Numbered from the stretch's first letter, positions 1-7,877 are shown. The stretch is 17,888 nucleotides of DNA from JBLHRE01 sp047625765 (GCA_047625765.1 JBLHRE010000022.1:1-17888), one strand, 5' to 3'. The notes: generated from the sequence alone by a model not told the origin. Numbers and translations: made by a program.

Positions 1-2
1 AA

Positions 3-284
3 TTTCTTAACCAAGAGCCAGAAACTAACGAAACAGTAGAGGCAACTTGCCAATTAAACCACGGAGTTACTTTTCAACTTACTGAAAAAATAGCTGTAAA
101 CGGCAAAAACGAACACCCCATTTTTACCTTTCTAAAAAGTAAAAAAGGTGGGTTTTTAGGAAAAAAAATAAAATGGAATTTCACAAAATTTTTGATTGAT
201 AAAGAAGGAAATGTTGTGAAAAGATATGCTCCTATTACGATACCTTTAAATATAGAAAAAGACATTGAAAAGTTGATTGTTTGA
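3..284 (+). CDS. Glutathione peroxidase family protein, C-terminal part (5' end outside window)
   Basis: An open frame enters from the left edge and stops with TGA at 282-284, giving the last 93 residues. The sequence KWNFTKFLID (about residues 57-66 of the fragment) is the glutathione peroxidase signature that supplies the Trp and Asn of the Cys-Gln-Trp-Asn catalytic tetrad; the peroxidatic Cys and the Gln lie upstream, outside the window. Cys16 of the fragment, in ATCQLNHGVTF, sits where thioredoxin-dependent members keep their resolving Cys, so the enzyme probably uses thioredoxin rather than glutathione (inference). The family reduces hydrogen peroxide and lipid hydroperoxides. No signal peptide can be judged because the N-terminus is missing. 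Family assignment is firm; substrate and reductant are not. Confidence 0.9.
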   Translation, partial: FLNQEPETNETVEATCQLNHGVTFQLTEKIAVNGKNEHPIFTFLKSKKGGFLGKKIKWNFTKFLIDKEGNVVKRYAPITIPLNIEKDIEKLIV

Positions 285-391
285 TTTAATCAGATTGAAA
301 AACCAGTGATTATGTGAGTTTTCTTTAAAGAGTAGTTATGCCATGCCAAGGTCAGCTTTTGGGTTTAACACCCATTGCACACAAGGTATGG

Positions 392-411
392 ATATGTCCA
401 TATGGACATAT
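392..411. repeat. Perfect 20-bp palindrome
   Basis: ATATGTCCATATGGACATAT equals its own reverse complement over all 20 bases; the next pair outward (G/A) breaks the symmetry. It lies in a convergent spacer with no gene start nearby, so an ordinary operator role is not obvious. It could be a cruciform-forming site, part of the peroxidase 3' end, or a recognition site of unknown type. Confidence 0.85.
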
Positions 412-539
412 ATCTGTTATAAGATTCACAATTACACCCCTAAAAAAATGTGCTGTTGGTAATTAGAGGTTTGGGTTAATAGAGCTGTGAATATAAGAAA
501 TGTTTAGAGTTCAGAGTTTGAGATTCGAGAGCCATAAAA

Positions 540-575
540 AAAAACCGAATTCGCAAGAATACAAATTCGGTTTTT
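540..575 (-). terminator. Rho-independent terminator of the FG-GAP gene (repeat copy 1)
   Basis: A 12-bp perfect stem (AAAAACCGAATT 540-551 paired with AATTCGGTTTTT 564-575) encloses a 12-nt loop. An A run precedes it on the + strand, so transcripts from the - strand end in a U tract. It lies 35 nt beyond the stop codon of the FG-GAP gene. The core at 540-574 recurs identically at 2428-2462. Confidence 0.8.
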
Positions 576-609
576 AGTGAAGTCTTTTATAGTTAAGGTT
601 TAATTGCAC

Positions 610-2394
610 TTATTCCTTCATCAGCTTATAGGTCTTATAGCGCCCATTTATTTTTGTGGTAATGATGTAAGTCCCTGCCGAGAAACGCGATACATCTATT
701 GCTGTTTGGCTTGAGGAAATTCTTTTGGTTAAGAGGCTTTCCCCTAAAATGGAGTATACCTGAAGTACATCTTCTGCGGTAAAAGAGCTTGCAATGGTTT
801 TAAATGTAAATGTTGTTGGTGTTGGATTGGGATAAATAATGGATTGATTTTCGGTATCCTTTTCGCTAATGCTTGTGGTTTGAAAACCGCTATAACATTG
901 GTTTGTAAATGCATTGCTCAATTCGGTGCTATTCACCAAAACAGCAGTAGAATCCATACAGATACATCTACCATCGTTAAAGTTATAGGTCATATAAGCG
1001 GCATCGGTTTCAAAGGCTTTAAACGTGCATTGCTCAAAAGTTAATGAGTCGCTGGTAAGTGATTGGGTAGGATGATTCCAATTGGAAAATAAAATAGTCC
1101 CATTGCTCCAGCGCTGGTATCCTTCTTCTTGCACAAAATCACACGGTTTTAGAAACAACAAATACAAGGTGCCAGTGCCACCAGCACCGCCTCCATAATT
1201 TATGGCAATGCTACCATCACCTCTTAGGTCTCCTACAAACGAAATAGAGCGAGAGAAGCGTTCTTCAGCTTCTAGTTCCAATCCAAACCCTCCATCCATA
1301 TTGTTTATTCGGGTAAAGGTTTTTACTGTTTTATCTGGATTTAAGTACAAAATATAGCCCCATCCTTCATTTTGTTGATTGGCTCCGGTCATTAAGTCGG
1401 GTACTCCATCACCATTTAAATCTCCAACTTGGCACAAGGCATGTCCAAAACTAGCACCGCTGGTACCATTAGGATTAGAGCCATTGGTTAGGGTGTCGGT
1501 AAAGCCATTCAAGCCTTCCGCAATTTTCACTTTTGACACTACATTAAAGTTGGTGCTGTCTAATGATAGAATCCAAATAGCTCCTTTGCCGCCATCAGAC
1601 ATAAAAGCCCCTACTGCCAATTCTTTTGTTCCATCTTGGTCTATATCACCTAACAGGGCAACTTCTCTTCCTCCAAAACGATCGTTGTCTTGTAATCCTT
1701 CCCCAAATCCACCTTGGGTAGAACTAATGTCTACAGTCTCCGAATTGATCACCTTTGATGCCGAATTAAAAAACAGCAATTGAATAGCTCCCCTTGCGCT
1801 ACCGCCTTGGTTGGAGGTAGGTTGGCAGGCAACCAAATCTATTCTACCATCATTATTTAGGTCACCAATAGCAGATAACCCTTGGGAGTTTATATTCAGG
1901 TTTTTCACCATGCTTTTAACGGTTCCGTTGCTGTTTAAATGGATGATATAGATCAGTCCATGGGCCGTAACAGCAATATCGGGTACATTATCCGCATTAT
2001 AATCTCCTATACCTGCAACACCATATCCAAAAAATGCACCCGCACTAAGTGTGTCTGTAAATCCACCTTCGAGCGCAGAAATTTTTTGGTTGGATTTAAC
2101 GGTGCCATCCCTGTTCATAAACAAAATATACACCGCTCCAGCATCTGTAGCGCCATCATCATCAGATCTAGCTCCAACAACCAAGTCTATTATTCCATCA
2201 CCATCAATATCTCCTGCTTGGTCGTGGTCTCTGCTAAATCGATCTCCGCTTTCTAGGTTGGCATTAAACCCACCAGAATTGTTTTCAATTGTAATAAAAC
2301 CATCAGGTCCCCATTGATTACTTACCTGAGCATGGGAAGCAGAAGTAAAAATGAATAGTATAAGAGCTATTAATGGTGCATATTTTAGAATCAT
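610..2394 (-). CDS. Secreted FG-GAP/VCBS repeat protein with T9SS type A sorting domain
   Basis: The 594-residue protein starts with a Sec signal peptide of about 22 residues (MILKYAPLIALILF..., cleavage near SHAQ). At least five FG-GAP/VCBS-type repeats follow, marked by Ca2+-binding DxDxDG-like loops: GDIDGDGIIDLVVGA near residue 61, GDYNADN near 128, GDLNNDG near 176, GDIDQDG near 243 and GDLNGDG near 325, with a degenerate copy GDLRGDG near 388. Such repeats build an integrin-alpha-like beta-propeller. A Cys-containing segment (about 405-510) precedes the final ~75 residues, which match a T9SS type A sorting domain (YPNPTPTTFTF, then SRFSAGTYIITTKINGR). It is therefore probably exported by Sec, crosses the outer membrane by T9SS, and is released or anchored at the surface. 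Function is unknown; adhesion or ligand binding is inference. It is a single-gene unit with terminator hairpins on both sides. Confidence 0.9.
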   Translation of the reverse strand: MILKYAPLIALILFIFTSASHAQVSNQWGPDGFITIENNSGGFNANLESGDRFSRDHDQAGDIDGDGIIDLVVGARSDDDGATDAGAVYILFMNRDGTVKSNQKISALEGGFTDTLSAGAFFGYGVAGIGDYNADNVPDIAVTAHGLIYIIHLNSNGTVKSMVKNLNINSQGLSAIGDLNNDGRIDLVACQPTSNQGGSARGAIQLLFFNSASKVINSETVDISSTQGGFGEGLQDNDRFGGREVALLGDIDQDGTKELAVGAFMSDGGKGAIWILSLDSTNFNVVSKVKIAEGLNGFTDTLTNGSNPNGTSGASFGHALCQVGDLNGDGVPDLMTGANQQNEGWGYILYLNPDKTVKTFTRINNMDGGFGLELEAEERFSRSISFVGDLRGDGSIAINYGGGAGGTGTLYLLFLKPCDFVQEEGYQRWSNGTILFSNWNHPTQSLTSDSLTFEQCTFKAFETDAAYMTYNFNDGRCICMDSTAVLVNSTELSNAFTNQCYSGFQTTSISEKDTENQSIIYPNPTPTTFTFKTIASSFTAEDVLQVYSILGESLLTKRISSSQTAIDVSRFSAGTYIITTKINGRYKTYKLMKE

Positions 2395-2427
2395 ATTTTG
2401 TTTTTATTATGGTTGAAAAGGGAATAG

Positions 2428-2462
2428 AAAAACCGAATTCGCAAGAATACAAATTCGGTTTT
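2428..2462 (-). terminator. Rho-independent terminator of the sigma operon (repeat copy 2)
   Basis: The hairpin AAAAACCGAATT (2428-2439) / AATTCGGTTTT (2452-2462) lies 27 nt past the stop of the Spy-like gene and ends in a U tract on the - strand. All 35 nt, including the 12-nt loop, are identical to 540-574. It also sits in the leader of the FG-GAP gene, about 35 nt before its start codon. Confidence 0.75.
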
Positions 2463-2489
2463 ACAAAATGTTAAATGAGGCTAATGCTC

Positions 2490-2984
2490 TTAATGGCGCT
2501 GACCTCTTTCTTCTTTTCTATGCGTGCGCATTTCTTGCATCAAATGCTTTTTAAAGCTTTCTTCTGCTTTGTACAATTTGGCTACTCGGTCTAGGGTCAA
2601 TACCTCTTTAAAGTTTTTATGATACCCACGTTGCAGGTCCAATTCGGATGCCTGCAAATCGAAACGAGATTGCAATAAGTCCTCTTTTTCTTTGTCCGAT
2701 AAATTTGCCCAATTATTATGTGCAGTTTCCATGGTAGATCGATGTTGCCTTCTCAAAGCCTTCATTTCTTTTTGGTGTGCATTGTAAACAGGCCAGAATT
2801 TAGCCGCAGTTTTAGCGTCTAAATCCAATTTATTGGTAAAGTAGCCTGTTTTCATAGCTTCCATTTTTTCTCTCGTCTCTATGCGGTGTTTTTGTTTCTC
2901 CATTACGCGTGGTACATCTTGTGCGTAGGTGCTAATAGAGATAAGCGAGGCCAATATCAGACCAAAAATAGATTGCGTTTTCAT
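2490..2984 (-). CDS. Periplasmic Spy/CpxP-like helical protein of an ECF sigma operon
   Basis: The 164-residue protein has a signal peptide (MKTQSIFGLILASLISISTYAQ). The mature part is almost entirely charged alpha-helix with many Lys, Arg, Glu and Gln residues. The region LDLDAKTAAKFWPVYNAHQKEMKALRR (about 53-79, in two parts) resembles the LTxxQ-type helical unit of Spy/CpxP/CnrX proteins, as does LTLDRVAKLYKAEESFKKHL toward the C-terminus. In Bacteroidetes such proteins commonly follow a sigma/anti-sigma pair and are annotated as a sensor of an ECF-type sigma factor or as a periplasmic chaperone. The gene starts 4 nt after the anti-sigma-like gene stops, so it is the last gene of that operon. 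A role in sensing or buffering envelope stress is inferred from family and context. Confidence 0.75.
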   Translation of the reverse strand: MKTQSIFGLILASLISISTYAQDVPRVMEKQKHRIETREKMEAMKTGYFTNKLDLDAKTAAKFWPVYNAHQKEMKALRRQHRSTMETAHNNWANLSDKEKEDLLQSRFDLQASELDLQRGYHKNFKEVLTLDRVAKLYKAEESFKKHLMQEMRTHRKEERGQRH

Positions 2985-2988
2985 ACTA

Positions 2989-3366
2989 TTAATTGTTTAG
3001 TTGGTATTGATAAATTGTTTCTAATTCGATGCTTTCTAGCCAAATAGACTCTTCAATATCATTGGCAGTGCTGTTGGCGGTGTAATCCAAATAATACGTT
3101 TCAAGCTCGCTGGTACTATAATCCAAATAGCCCTCTTCTAAAAGATAGGAAGCCAATATATCACTGGAGCTTGGTCCCGTATTTTCTTTTCCTGTAATAA
3201 GGATTATAAAGACCAAACAGGCGGCTGTGGCCGCAATAGAAACCCACAATCTGCGCTTTGCAGTTTTTACTGTAGGGATTTTTTTTAAGGCTACTTTTCT
3301 TGCTTCGAAATAGCCTTGAGGCACTTCGAAAGGATTCTTATGGATATTGCTTTTTGATTCTTGCAT
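2989..3366 (-). CDS. Single-pass membrane protein, putative anti-sigma factor
   Basis: The 125-residue protein has a cytosolic N-terminus with NPFEVPQGYFE (about residues 12-22), a motif recurrent in small Bacteroidetes proteins encoded next to ECF sigma factors. One transmembrane helix follows (about 42-60, WVSIAATAACLVFIILI), then an acidic periplasmic tail rich in Glu and Tyr. Its position directly after the sigma gene (33-nt gap) and its topology fit an anti-sigma factor that holds the sigma factor at the inner membrane. I see no ZAS zinc-binding HxxxCxxC motif, so it is not a canonical zinc anti-sigma factor. The role is inferred from context. Confidence 0.65.
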   Translation of the reverse strand: MQESKSNIHKNPFEVPQGYFEARKVALKKIPTVKTAKRRLWVSIAATAACLVFIILITGKENTGPSSSDILASYLLEEGYLDYSTSELETYYLDYTANSTANDIEESIWLESIELETIYQYQLNN

Positions 3367-3399
3367 GATACTTGTTAGATGCTTGGGTTTAGAAAAGGT

Positions 3400-3918
3400 T
3401 TAAGCTTCTAATATTATTTTTTCGATCTTCTTTACGGCATGGTGGTAAGAGGCTTTTAAAGCGCCTACGCTGGTTTCCAATTCTTCAGACATTTTTTTAA
3501 AGGGCAAATCGTGGTAATAGCGCAGTTCGAATACTTGTTTTTGCTTTTGTGGGAGTGCCGCAATAGCCAATTCTAATTTTTCGATGGTTTGCTCATGGTC
3601 GATAAAGGAATGTGCCATTTGCTTGAAAAGCGCTTGCTCGCTATAGCTCATAGCTTTTCGTTTGCGGATAAGTGCCAAAGCCTCGTTATGGGCTATGCGG
3701 TACAACCACGAATACAATTGAGATTCTCCTTTAAATGTCGAGAGGTTTTTCCAGACCTTGATAAAGGTATTCTGCAAGGCATCATCGGCATCTTCGTGGT
3801 TGCCCACAATCTTCCGAATAATAACATACAGCTTCTCGGTATAATCATCGACAATACTGTTAAAAGCCACTTCGGGCTTTTTTTTGATGAGCGATAGGAT
3901 GTGTTTTTCTTGGTTCAT
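3400..3918 (-). CDS. ECF-type RNA polymerase sigma factor
   Basis: The 172-residue length is usual for the ECF family. Region 2 covers about residues 20-88, including DADDALQNTFIKVWKNL (43-59, core polymerase and -10 binding) and YSWLYRIAHNEALALIRKRK (69-88). Region 4 covers about 113-168, with LPQKQKQVFELRYYHDLPF followed by the helix-turn-helix (KKMSEELETSVGALKASYHHA, about 141-161) that reads the -35 element. It is the first gene of an operon with a membrane anti-sigma-like protein and a periplasmic Spy-like protein, so it probably answers an envelope signal. The regulon cannot be read from the window. It is transcribed divergently from the Hsp15-like gene across a 76-nt gap; no convincing promoter was found there. 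Confidence 0.93.
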   Translation of the reverse strand: MNQEKHILSLIKKKPEVAFNSIVDDYTEKLYVIIRKIVGNHEDADDALQNTFIKVWKNLSTFKGESQLYSWLYRIAHNEALALIRKRKAMSYSEQALFKQMAHSFIDHEQTIEKLELAIAALPQKQKQVFELRYYHDLPFKKMSEELETSVGALKASYHHAVKKIEKIILEA

Positions 3919-3994
3919 TTTGGTGTATGCACCTTAGATGTAAGAAATTGTAAAAGGTTTAAGCAAGGTAAATTATTCAACGTACATTTCCTTG

Positions 3995-4384
3995 ATGATT
4001 GCAGAACTGAACAAAACCCGTATAGACAAGTGGTTGTGGAGTATTAGGGCTTACAAAACCCGAACCTTGGCAGGTAAGTCTTGCGATTCGGGTAAGGTAA
4101 AAGTCAATGGCAATAAGGTGAAATCTTCTTTTCAGGTAGTAGTGGGCATGGAAGTTCAGTTTGTGCGTGTCCGCCAGAAGTATCTCTACAGGGCAGAAAA
4201 AATCATCGAAAAAAGGGTAGGGGCACCAGAAGCGCAATTGTGCTATACCGATATTACGCCTGCCGAAATGATTGAAGAAAACAAACGCTTACAAGGAATA
4301 GGCGTAAAAGGGATAATTCCAAGAGCAAAAGGATTGGGCCGTCCTACCAAAAAAGAAAGAAGAGACTTGGACGAGTTTCAGTAG
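3995..4384 (+). CDS. hslR: S4-domain RNA-binding protein, Hsp15 family
   Basis: The 129-residue protein opens with an S4 RNA-binding fold at about residues 8-70. Its motif TRIDKWLWSIRAYKTRTLA matches the family pattern RLDKWLWxxRxxKTRxxA, followed by SGKVKVNGNKVK. The rest is basic and ends in GLGRPTKKERRDLDEF, also typical of Hsp15. In E. coli, Hsp15 binds 50S subunits that carry a nascent chain after failed translation and helps recycle them. A TTG start 3 nt upstream is in frame, but the ATG at 3995 is the simpler choice. The gene ends 6 nt before a strong terminator hairpin. Confidence 0.88.
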   Translation: MIAELNKTRIDKWLWSIRAYKTRTLAGKSCDSGKVKVNGNKVKSSFQVVVGMEVQFVRVRQKYLYRAEKIIEKRVGAPEAQLCYTDITPAEMIEENKRLQGIGVKGIIPRAKGLGRPTKKERRDLDEFQ

Positions 4385-4389
4385 ATAAA

Positions 4390-4421
4390 AAAAGAGGGGT
4401 GCTAAACAGCACCCCTCTTTT
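4390..4421. terminator. Bidirectional rho-independent terminator
   Basis: A 14-bp perfect stem (AAAAGAGGGGTGCT 4390-4403 with AGCACCCCTCTTTT 4408-4421) closes on an AAAC tetraloop. It has an A tract on the left and a T tract on the right, so it can end transcription in both directions. It serves the convergent Hsp15-like gene (+ strand) and the large T9SS cargo gene (- strand). Confidence 0.92.
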
Positions 4422-4440
4422 GTAGGTATTTGAAATAAGA

Positions 4441-7400
4441 TTACTTACTCAAAAATAATTTGTGATTGATTAAGGTACTTCCATTCTGAACTTTTAGAAG
4501 ATATACTCCTTCTTGCAAGTTGCCTTGTGGCGACCATCTGTATTGGAATTGATTGTTTTCAACCGAACCATTGAACAGTGTTTCCACCAATCTACCTGTT
4601 AAATCGTACACTTCCATTCTCAAATCGCTACCGTTTAAATGTTCCATGTTAATAGAAACAGTATTGCTAAATGGGTTTGGAGCAGCAATTACTTTTAGTG
4701 CTTGCTGTTCTTCAACTTCGCCAGCAACTCTAGGTAATGGAATATTCAGCAATTCGTGTACTTCTTTTTGAGTACATGGCCTTACGTATTGTGGAGCATT
4801 TCCAGAAACGTCATATACTTTACAGTCACAATCGCTACACGTGCTAGCACCAGGACCTAAGTCAGGATCGCTTGCCGTACCGTAAACACATAAGTTTACC
4901 AAAGCCAAAGTAGTTTGACTTGTAGAAACCCTTACGAATTCGGCAGAATAAGTAGCTCCTGTTCCAACCATTGGAGTTCCTGTAGATGTCCATGAATACC
5001 CAGTAACATTGGTAATGTAATTGGTTGTTGGTTGTGCTTCAAATTCAACATTCATAACTTTAGTTGCCAGTGGGTTAATAGAATAAGATCTCACATCAAA
5101 ATCTGATTCAATTTCGCAATTAGGCAAGCAGTCAAGAATGCTAACTTCTGTGTCAAAATTGAAACGACATCCTGTATAAATGTTTCTAATAGCATGTCTT
5201 ACAAGGTATGTTCCTCCATTAACGTAAGTGTTACTTGGGTTTATAAGAGAACTTCCATTGCCATCACCAAAACTCCAGCTATGTTGCCAGTTTGGACTTT
5301 GCTGATTTGAAATGAAGTTTACTGTCTTAGTACATGGAGCTCCCATCAAGCTCGTAAATCCGGCATCGCCAGTAGAAGTCCCCATAAAGGAAATATCATC
5401 TAAACCGAAGTCAGCTCCAAGCATAGAGGCTGCTGAAGCTATAGGTGAGGTAGGGATTTCTACGGAAGGAATAACATCAATAGATATTTCTATTGTTCCT
5501 GTTGCAGTAGCAACAAACGCTCCACAGATTTGAGACCATCGCCCTTCGTTTGCTGTGCCAACAGAGGTAATAACAAATGGTTGCGCTAATAAAGGTGTAC
5601 CATCTGCAATAAGGTTAAACGCAGCATTGTTGTTGTAAATGTCATTGTCAAGATTAGAAACCCATGCGCTAAATACATAAGTTTCACCAGCCGCAACATC
5701 AATATTTTGGTACCATGCTCTGTATCTTACATCTCTTGCGTTGCATTGTGCATCGCCAATAAAAAACTGGCCAATAGAATCTCTTTCGATGTTATCTGGA
5801 CCATAGGTGTGATCATCTCTTGTAAACCAGTGTCCAGAATGAAAAGTATATGCGTTATATACCACAGCATATCTAGCACATCCACCGGGAGAGTTCATTA
5901 GTGAATAGTCGGATGAAAAATCTTCATTGCCCGTTTCAAAATCACCATTGCGCACTAAGTTGTAACCACAGGTAAGCAACTCTGTATTACATGCTCCTGT
6001 ATTTGGGCAATCTTCGATAATGATTTCAGAGCTGTACTTCGAAGAACATCCTGTGCTTTCGTTAGATATTTCATGTGTTACGGTATAAGTTCCTGCAACA
6101 CTATAAATTACCACAGGATTTGGATCTGAAGAAGTAGAAGGTGTAGCTGTGGTGGTTCCAAAACTCCAATAGTGAGTAGCATTTGGTGCGGTAGAGGTAA
6201 AACTTACCGCTTGGTTTGCACAGTTTGGACCTGGTGTATAGGTGAATTGTGGGTCACCAATAGATAAAGATGCAAAGCTAATATCATCAATACCAAAATC
6301 AGCACCAATAAGGCTTACTGAGGACGAAGTACTGGTGGCATCTAATCCATCAGTAGGAATCACATCTATGGAAATTTGAATAGTTCCAGTTTGTGATGCC
6401 ACATATTCGGCACAAATTTTTGTCCAACGCGCATCTCCACCGTCTCTTCCTTCGGAAGGAACAGCAATTGGGCTGGTTAACAATGGTGTCCCTCCTGCGG
6501 TTAAATAAAAGGCAGTAATATTCGAGTATTTGGTGTCGCCAATATTCGAAACCCAGGCACTAAAAACATAGGTTTCTCCTTCCGTTACCTGTACATTCTG
6601 GTACCAAGCTTTTTGAACAGAAGCATTGCACTGTGCATCGCCAATAAAAAATTGTCCGGTATTGTCGTTGTTTACCGCATCGGCACCATAGGTATGGTCG
6701 TCTCTTGTAAACCAATGTCCTGGATGGAAATCGTAAGCATCGTATACCACCGAATATCTTGCGCAACCCCCTGGAGATTGTACGTAGGTAAAATCAGAAT
6801 TGAAAGAATTGTTCCCTGATTCAAAATCACCATTTGCCACTAGGTTCGGACCACAAGGTGAAAAGCCTGTATTGCATGCTTCAATAACATCACACTCTTT
6901 TATGGTGATATTTTCGATGTATGTTTCGGTACAACCTCCGGTTAAATATGTAATAGAATGTTCAACAGCATACGTTCCAGCAAGCGCATAAGAAACAACA
7001 GGGTTTGGATCTGTAGAAGTACCTGGTGATGCATTGATAGTTCCAAAATCCCAGTTATGCGTTGCAAATTGAGAATTAGCGGTAAAAGAAATAGCTTCGT
7101 TTTTACAACCTGTTGGCTGTACGTACGTAAATTCTGGGTCGCCAGGCGATGCTGCTCTAAAAGAAATGTCATCCAATCCAAAATCAGCACCTCCAGAACC
7201 TACATATACTATATCATTAGAAGTTGCTGAAAAAGTTGCTGTTGGAGTTACCATTATAGCAACTTCCATAGAGATATAATCTGTACCAACATATTCTGCA
7301 CAAATTCGTGTCCATGTACCTTCTTCTTCAACTATAACAGGGTTATTAAGTAGGGCTTGTCCATTGGCATAAAGCTGGAAAGCCGAATTGTTATGGTTGT

Positions 7401-7839
7401 TCTGCGAATTTAAATTACTAACCCATGCACTAAATACATAAGTTACATTTGGCTCTACAGTAACATATTCGTACCAAGCACGTTTCGGAGTATTATCGCA
7501 AGGAGCATCGCCAATGAAGAACAGCCCTTGTTCATCATTGTTATCTGATCCATAGGTATGGTCATGGTCGGTTGCCCATTGTCCGGGATGGAAGGTATAA
7601 GCATTGTATTGAATAGCATAGGTTTCGCAACCTGTAGGTCGCGTTACTTTTCTGTAATCGGAGCGGATGATGGCATCTTGACCATCTTCAAAATCTCCGT
7701 TGGTAATCAATTCTGGTCCACAGGGTTCGTGAATACAACCCTGAAAAGGAGGTTCGATTTGAGCCATTGATATGGTGCTGAAAAACACCATACTCATCAT
7801 CAACCTGAATAGGGTTGATTGTTTGTTAAAATTCTTCAT
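4441..7839 (-). CDS. Large secreted protein: three jelly-roll plus PKD-like modules and a T9SS sorting domain
   Basis: The 1132-residue protein has a signal peptide of about 26 residues ending SMAQ. Three tandem ~290-residue modules follow, starting near residues 40, 330 and 625. Each begins with a Cys-rich lead and CGxxLxxNGDFExG. Then come a DHTYG motif, GxFFIGDAxC, the AWYxxVxVxxxxTYVFSAWVSNL strand block, a CAEYV/CGAFV strand and ADFGLDDISF (ADFGIDDISF in module 2), as in CBM4/9-like jelly rolls of Bacteroidetes. A PKD-like domain (HNWDFG / HYWSFG / HSWSFGDGNG) closes each module. A further beta-rich, Cys-rich region (about 910-1045, with CSDCDC) precedes the type A sorting domain (about 1050-1132: APNPFSNTVSINMEHL, then EGVYLLKVQNGS). 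No catalytic domain is visible, so a glycan- or polymer-binding, adhesive or surface-layer role is inferred. It is a single-gene unit with its own likely promoter. Confidence 0.92.
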   Translation of the reverse strand: MKNFNKQSTLFRLMMSMVFFSTISMAQIEPPFQGCIHEPCGPELITNGDFEDGQDAIIRSDYRKVTRPTGCETYAIQYNAYTFHPGQWATDHDHTYGSDNNDEQGLFFIGDAPCDNTPKRAWYEYVTVEPNVTYVFSAWVSNLNSQNNHNNSAFQLYANGQALLNNPVIVEEEGTWTRICAEYVGTDYISMEVAIMVTPTATFSATSNDIVYVGSGGADFGLDDISFRAASPGDPEFTYVQPTGCKNEAISFTANSQFATHNWDFGTINASPGTSTDPNPVVSYALAGTYAVEHSITYLTGGCTETYIENITIKECDVIEACNTGFSPCGPNLVANGDFESGNNSFNSDFTYVQSPGGCARYSVVYDAYDFHPGHWFTRDDHTYGADAVNNDNTGQFFIGDAQCNASVQKAWYQNVQVTEGETYVFSAWVSNIGDTKYSNITAFYLTAGGTPLLTSPIAVPSEGRDGGDARWTKICAEYVASQTGTIQISIDVIPTDGLDATSTSSSVSLIGADFGIDDISFASLSIGDPQFTYTPGPNCANQAVSFTSTAPNATHYWSFGTTTATPSTSSDPNPVVIYSVAGTYTVTHEISNESTGCSSKYSSEIIIEDCPNTGACNTELLTCGYNLVRNGDFETGNEDFSSDYSLMNSPGGCARYAVVYNAYTFHSGHWFTRDDHTYGPDNIERDSIGQFFIGDAQCNARDVRYRAWYQNIDVAAGETYVFSAWVSNLDNDIYNNNAAFNLIADGTPLLAQPFVITSVGTANEGRWSQICGAFVATATGTIEISIDVIPSVEIPTSPIASAASMLGADFGLDDISFMGTSTGDAGFTSLMGAPCTKTVNFISNQQSPNWQHSWSFGDGNGSSLINPSNTYVNGGTYLVRHAIRNIYTGCRFNFDTEVSILDCLPNCEIESDFDVRSYSINPLATKVMNVEFEAQPTTNYITNVTGYSWTSTGTPMVGTGATYSAEFVRVSTSQTTLALVNLCVYGTASDPDLGPGASTCSDCDCKVYDVSGNAPQYVRPCTQKEVHELLNIPLPRVAGEVEEQQALKVIAAPNPFSNTVSINMEHLNGSDLRMEVYDLTGRLVETLFNGSVENNQFQYRWSPQGNLQEGVYLLKVQNGSTLINHKLFLSK
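5130..7725 (-). repeat. Three tandem ~870-885-nt repeats encoding jelly-roll/PKD modules
   Basis: The marker CGxxLxxNGDFE recurs at about 7720, 6853 and 5968, a period of roughly 870-885 nt. The blocks around DHTYG (about 7560, 6690 and 5805), FSAWVSNL and ADFGLDDISF keep the same order in each copy. DNA identity between copies is visibly partial, not recent and perfect. Boundaries are approximate. Confidence 0.85.
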
Positions 7840-7877
7840 ATTAAATAATTATTTGGTTGATTAGGTTGGGACTCATG

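Larger units (their letters stand above)
285..609. other. Gene-free convergent spacer with hairpins and a palindrome
   Basis: The spacer lies between the 3' ends of the glutathione peroxidase and FG-GAP genes. It holds a small hairpin (TGGGT 360-364 / ACCCA 370-374), a perfect 20-bp palindrome at 392-411 and the terminator-like hairpin at 540-575. No credible ORF, tRNA or insertion-sequence end was seen in the rest, and no gene starts beside it. Confidence 0.7.

Noticed and set aside
74..265. 63-residue frame on the - strand at the left edge
   Set aside because: It is antisense to the clear glutathione peroxidase C-terminus and has no recognisable features.
844..2317. Several 66-134-residue + strand frames inside the FG-GAP gene
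   Set aside because: They are antisense shadows of a repeat-containing gene with strong protein-level evidence on the - strand.
3977..4237. 86-residue - strand frame over the Hsp15-like gene
   Set aside because: The + strand frame carries the full S4 motif; the antisense frame shows nothing recognisable.
5130..7725. Possible CRISPR or recent tandem duplication in the large T9SS cargo gene
   Set aside because: The repeat unit is ~880 nt, coding and diverged; it is protein domain repetition, not a CRISPR array.
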